64,000 bases of DNA, from NCBI RefSeq assembly GCF_014805685.1, contig NC_060890.1, positions 14,789,500-14,853,499 on the forward strand. Direction: 5' to 3'. Below are positions 63,719-64,000 of this stretch, piece by piece; within the stretch, counting starts at the first letter, position 1, and every line of letters starts with the position of its first letter. Source of the DNA: Silurus meridionalis (lineage: Eukaryota; Chordata; Actinopteri; Siluriformes; Siluridae). The translations under genes were made by a program, and so were the position numbers. The notes beneath the pieces are model-generated. The model searched no databases, had not been told where the DNA came from, and worked only from the letters and a program-made list of their open reading frames with translations.

Positions 63719-64000
63719 AACATTGCATATTAATTCTAATTAATAATAAAATTATAGTCTGATTTTCTTTTTGTATTTTAAAACCTAAATTCTCTAATAA
63801 TACAAAGATTAATGAGAGGAGGGGTGAACGAATGATGATATATAAGCAAAATATATAATTGTCTGTTAAAAACAATTTATTTTTATCTTTCATATTGGCT
63901 TTTTCAGCTTGTGTAAATTGATAAGTAAATGGTTAAGGTTTTTTTAATTATTATTCTATTGGATTCCTAAAAGTAAGCCTTTATAAGATGCAACACAAGT
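63319..64000. other. AT-rich flank downstream of hexd
   Basis: Very AT-rich, containing the (TA)n run; no gene is seen up to the window edge. Confidence 0.6.
63643..63718. repeat. (TA)n plus (CA)n microsatellite downstream of hexd
   Basis: About 68 bp of TA followed by a short CA run, about 340 nt beyond the hexd stop codon. Confidence 0.95.

Overview
The window looks like nuclear DNA of a ray-finned fish. It has long (CA)n/(GT)n, (GA)n, (AT)n and tetranucleotide microsatellites, Tc1-like transposon relics and an RTE-type LINE. It also holds three spliced vertebrate genes with short GT-AG exons. A catfish-like teleost would fit, but that is a guess from overall texture and not a demonstrated assignment. 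There is no prokaryotic gene organisation, CRISPR array, rRNA or convincing tRNA gene.

Layout, left to right. (1) 1-23600, minus strand: the 5' end of a CaM kinase II gene, called camk2g. Only coding exons 1 (23276-23340) and 2 (21745-21839) are visible. Everything left of 21745 is read as at least 21.7 kb of intron 2, carrying microsatellites, a truncated RTE LINE, a Tc1 relic and other old repeats. A CpG-rich promoter with a (CT)n tract lies above the start codon. (2) 23600-42071: about 18 kb without a recognisable cellular gene. It contains a nearly full-length but broken RTE-type LINE (about 26752-29740, minus), a decayed Tc1-like element (about 33440-34260, minus) and a copy of a TA-type DNA repeat (about 38655-39182). 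(3) 42072-56560, minus strand: sec24c, the COPII cargo-adaptor subunit, rebuilt here as 23 coding exons (about 1,220 residues) plus a probable non-coding first exon. Every junction is GT-AG and every phase is consistent. (4) 56560-56780: a short CpG-containing interval with ETS-type motifs that probably serves as a divergent promoter for sec24c and hexd. (5) 58629-63303, plus strand: hexd (hexosaminidase D, GH20), rebuilt as 11 coding exons (490 residues) with a polyadenylation signal.

The three genes are unrelated in function: calcium signalling (CaMKII), ER-to-Golgi vesicle coat (Sec24C) and a nucleocytoplasmic glycosidase (HexD). From memory, SEC24C and CAMK2G also lie near each other in mammals, which supports the orthology calls.

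The points most worth a second look are in sec24c. One is an unlisted 42-nt in-frame exon candidate (49013-49054) that repeats the conserved DPDxIPSP segment. A second is a phase-symmetric 87-nt exon (54415-54501) that the mammalian protein, as I recall it, lacks. A third is a pair of inverted MITE-like copies flanking exons 18-21, which could favour back-splicing or editing. A fourth is a 59-bp-arm TATC/GATA palindrome in an intron. No entirely new biological system was recognised.
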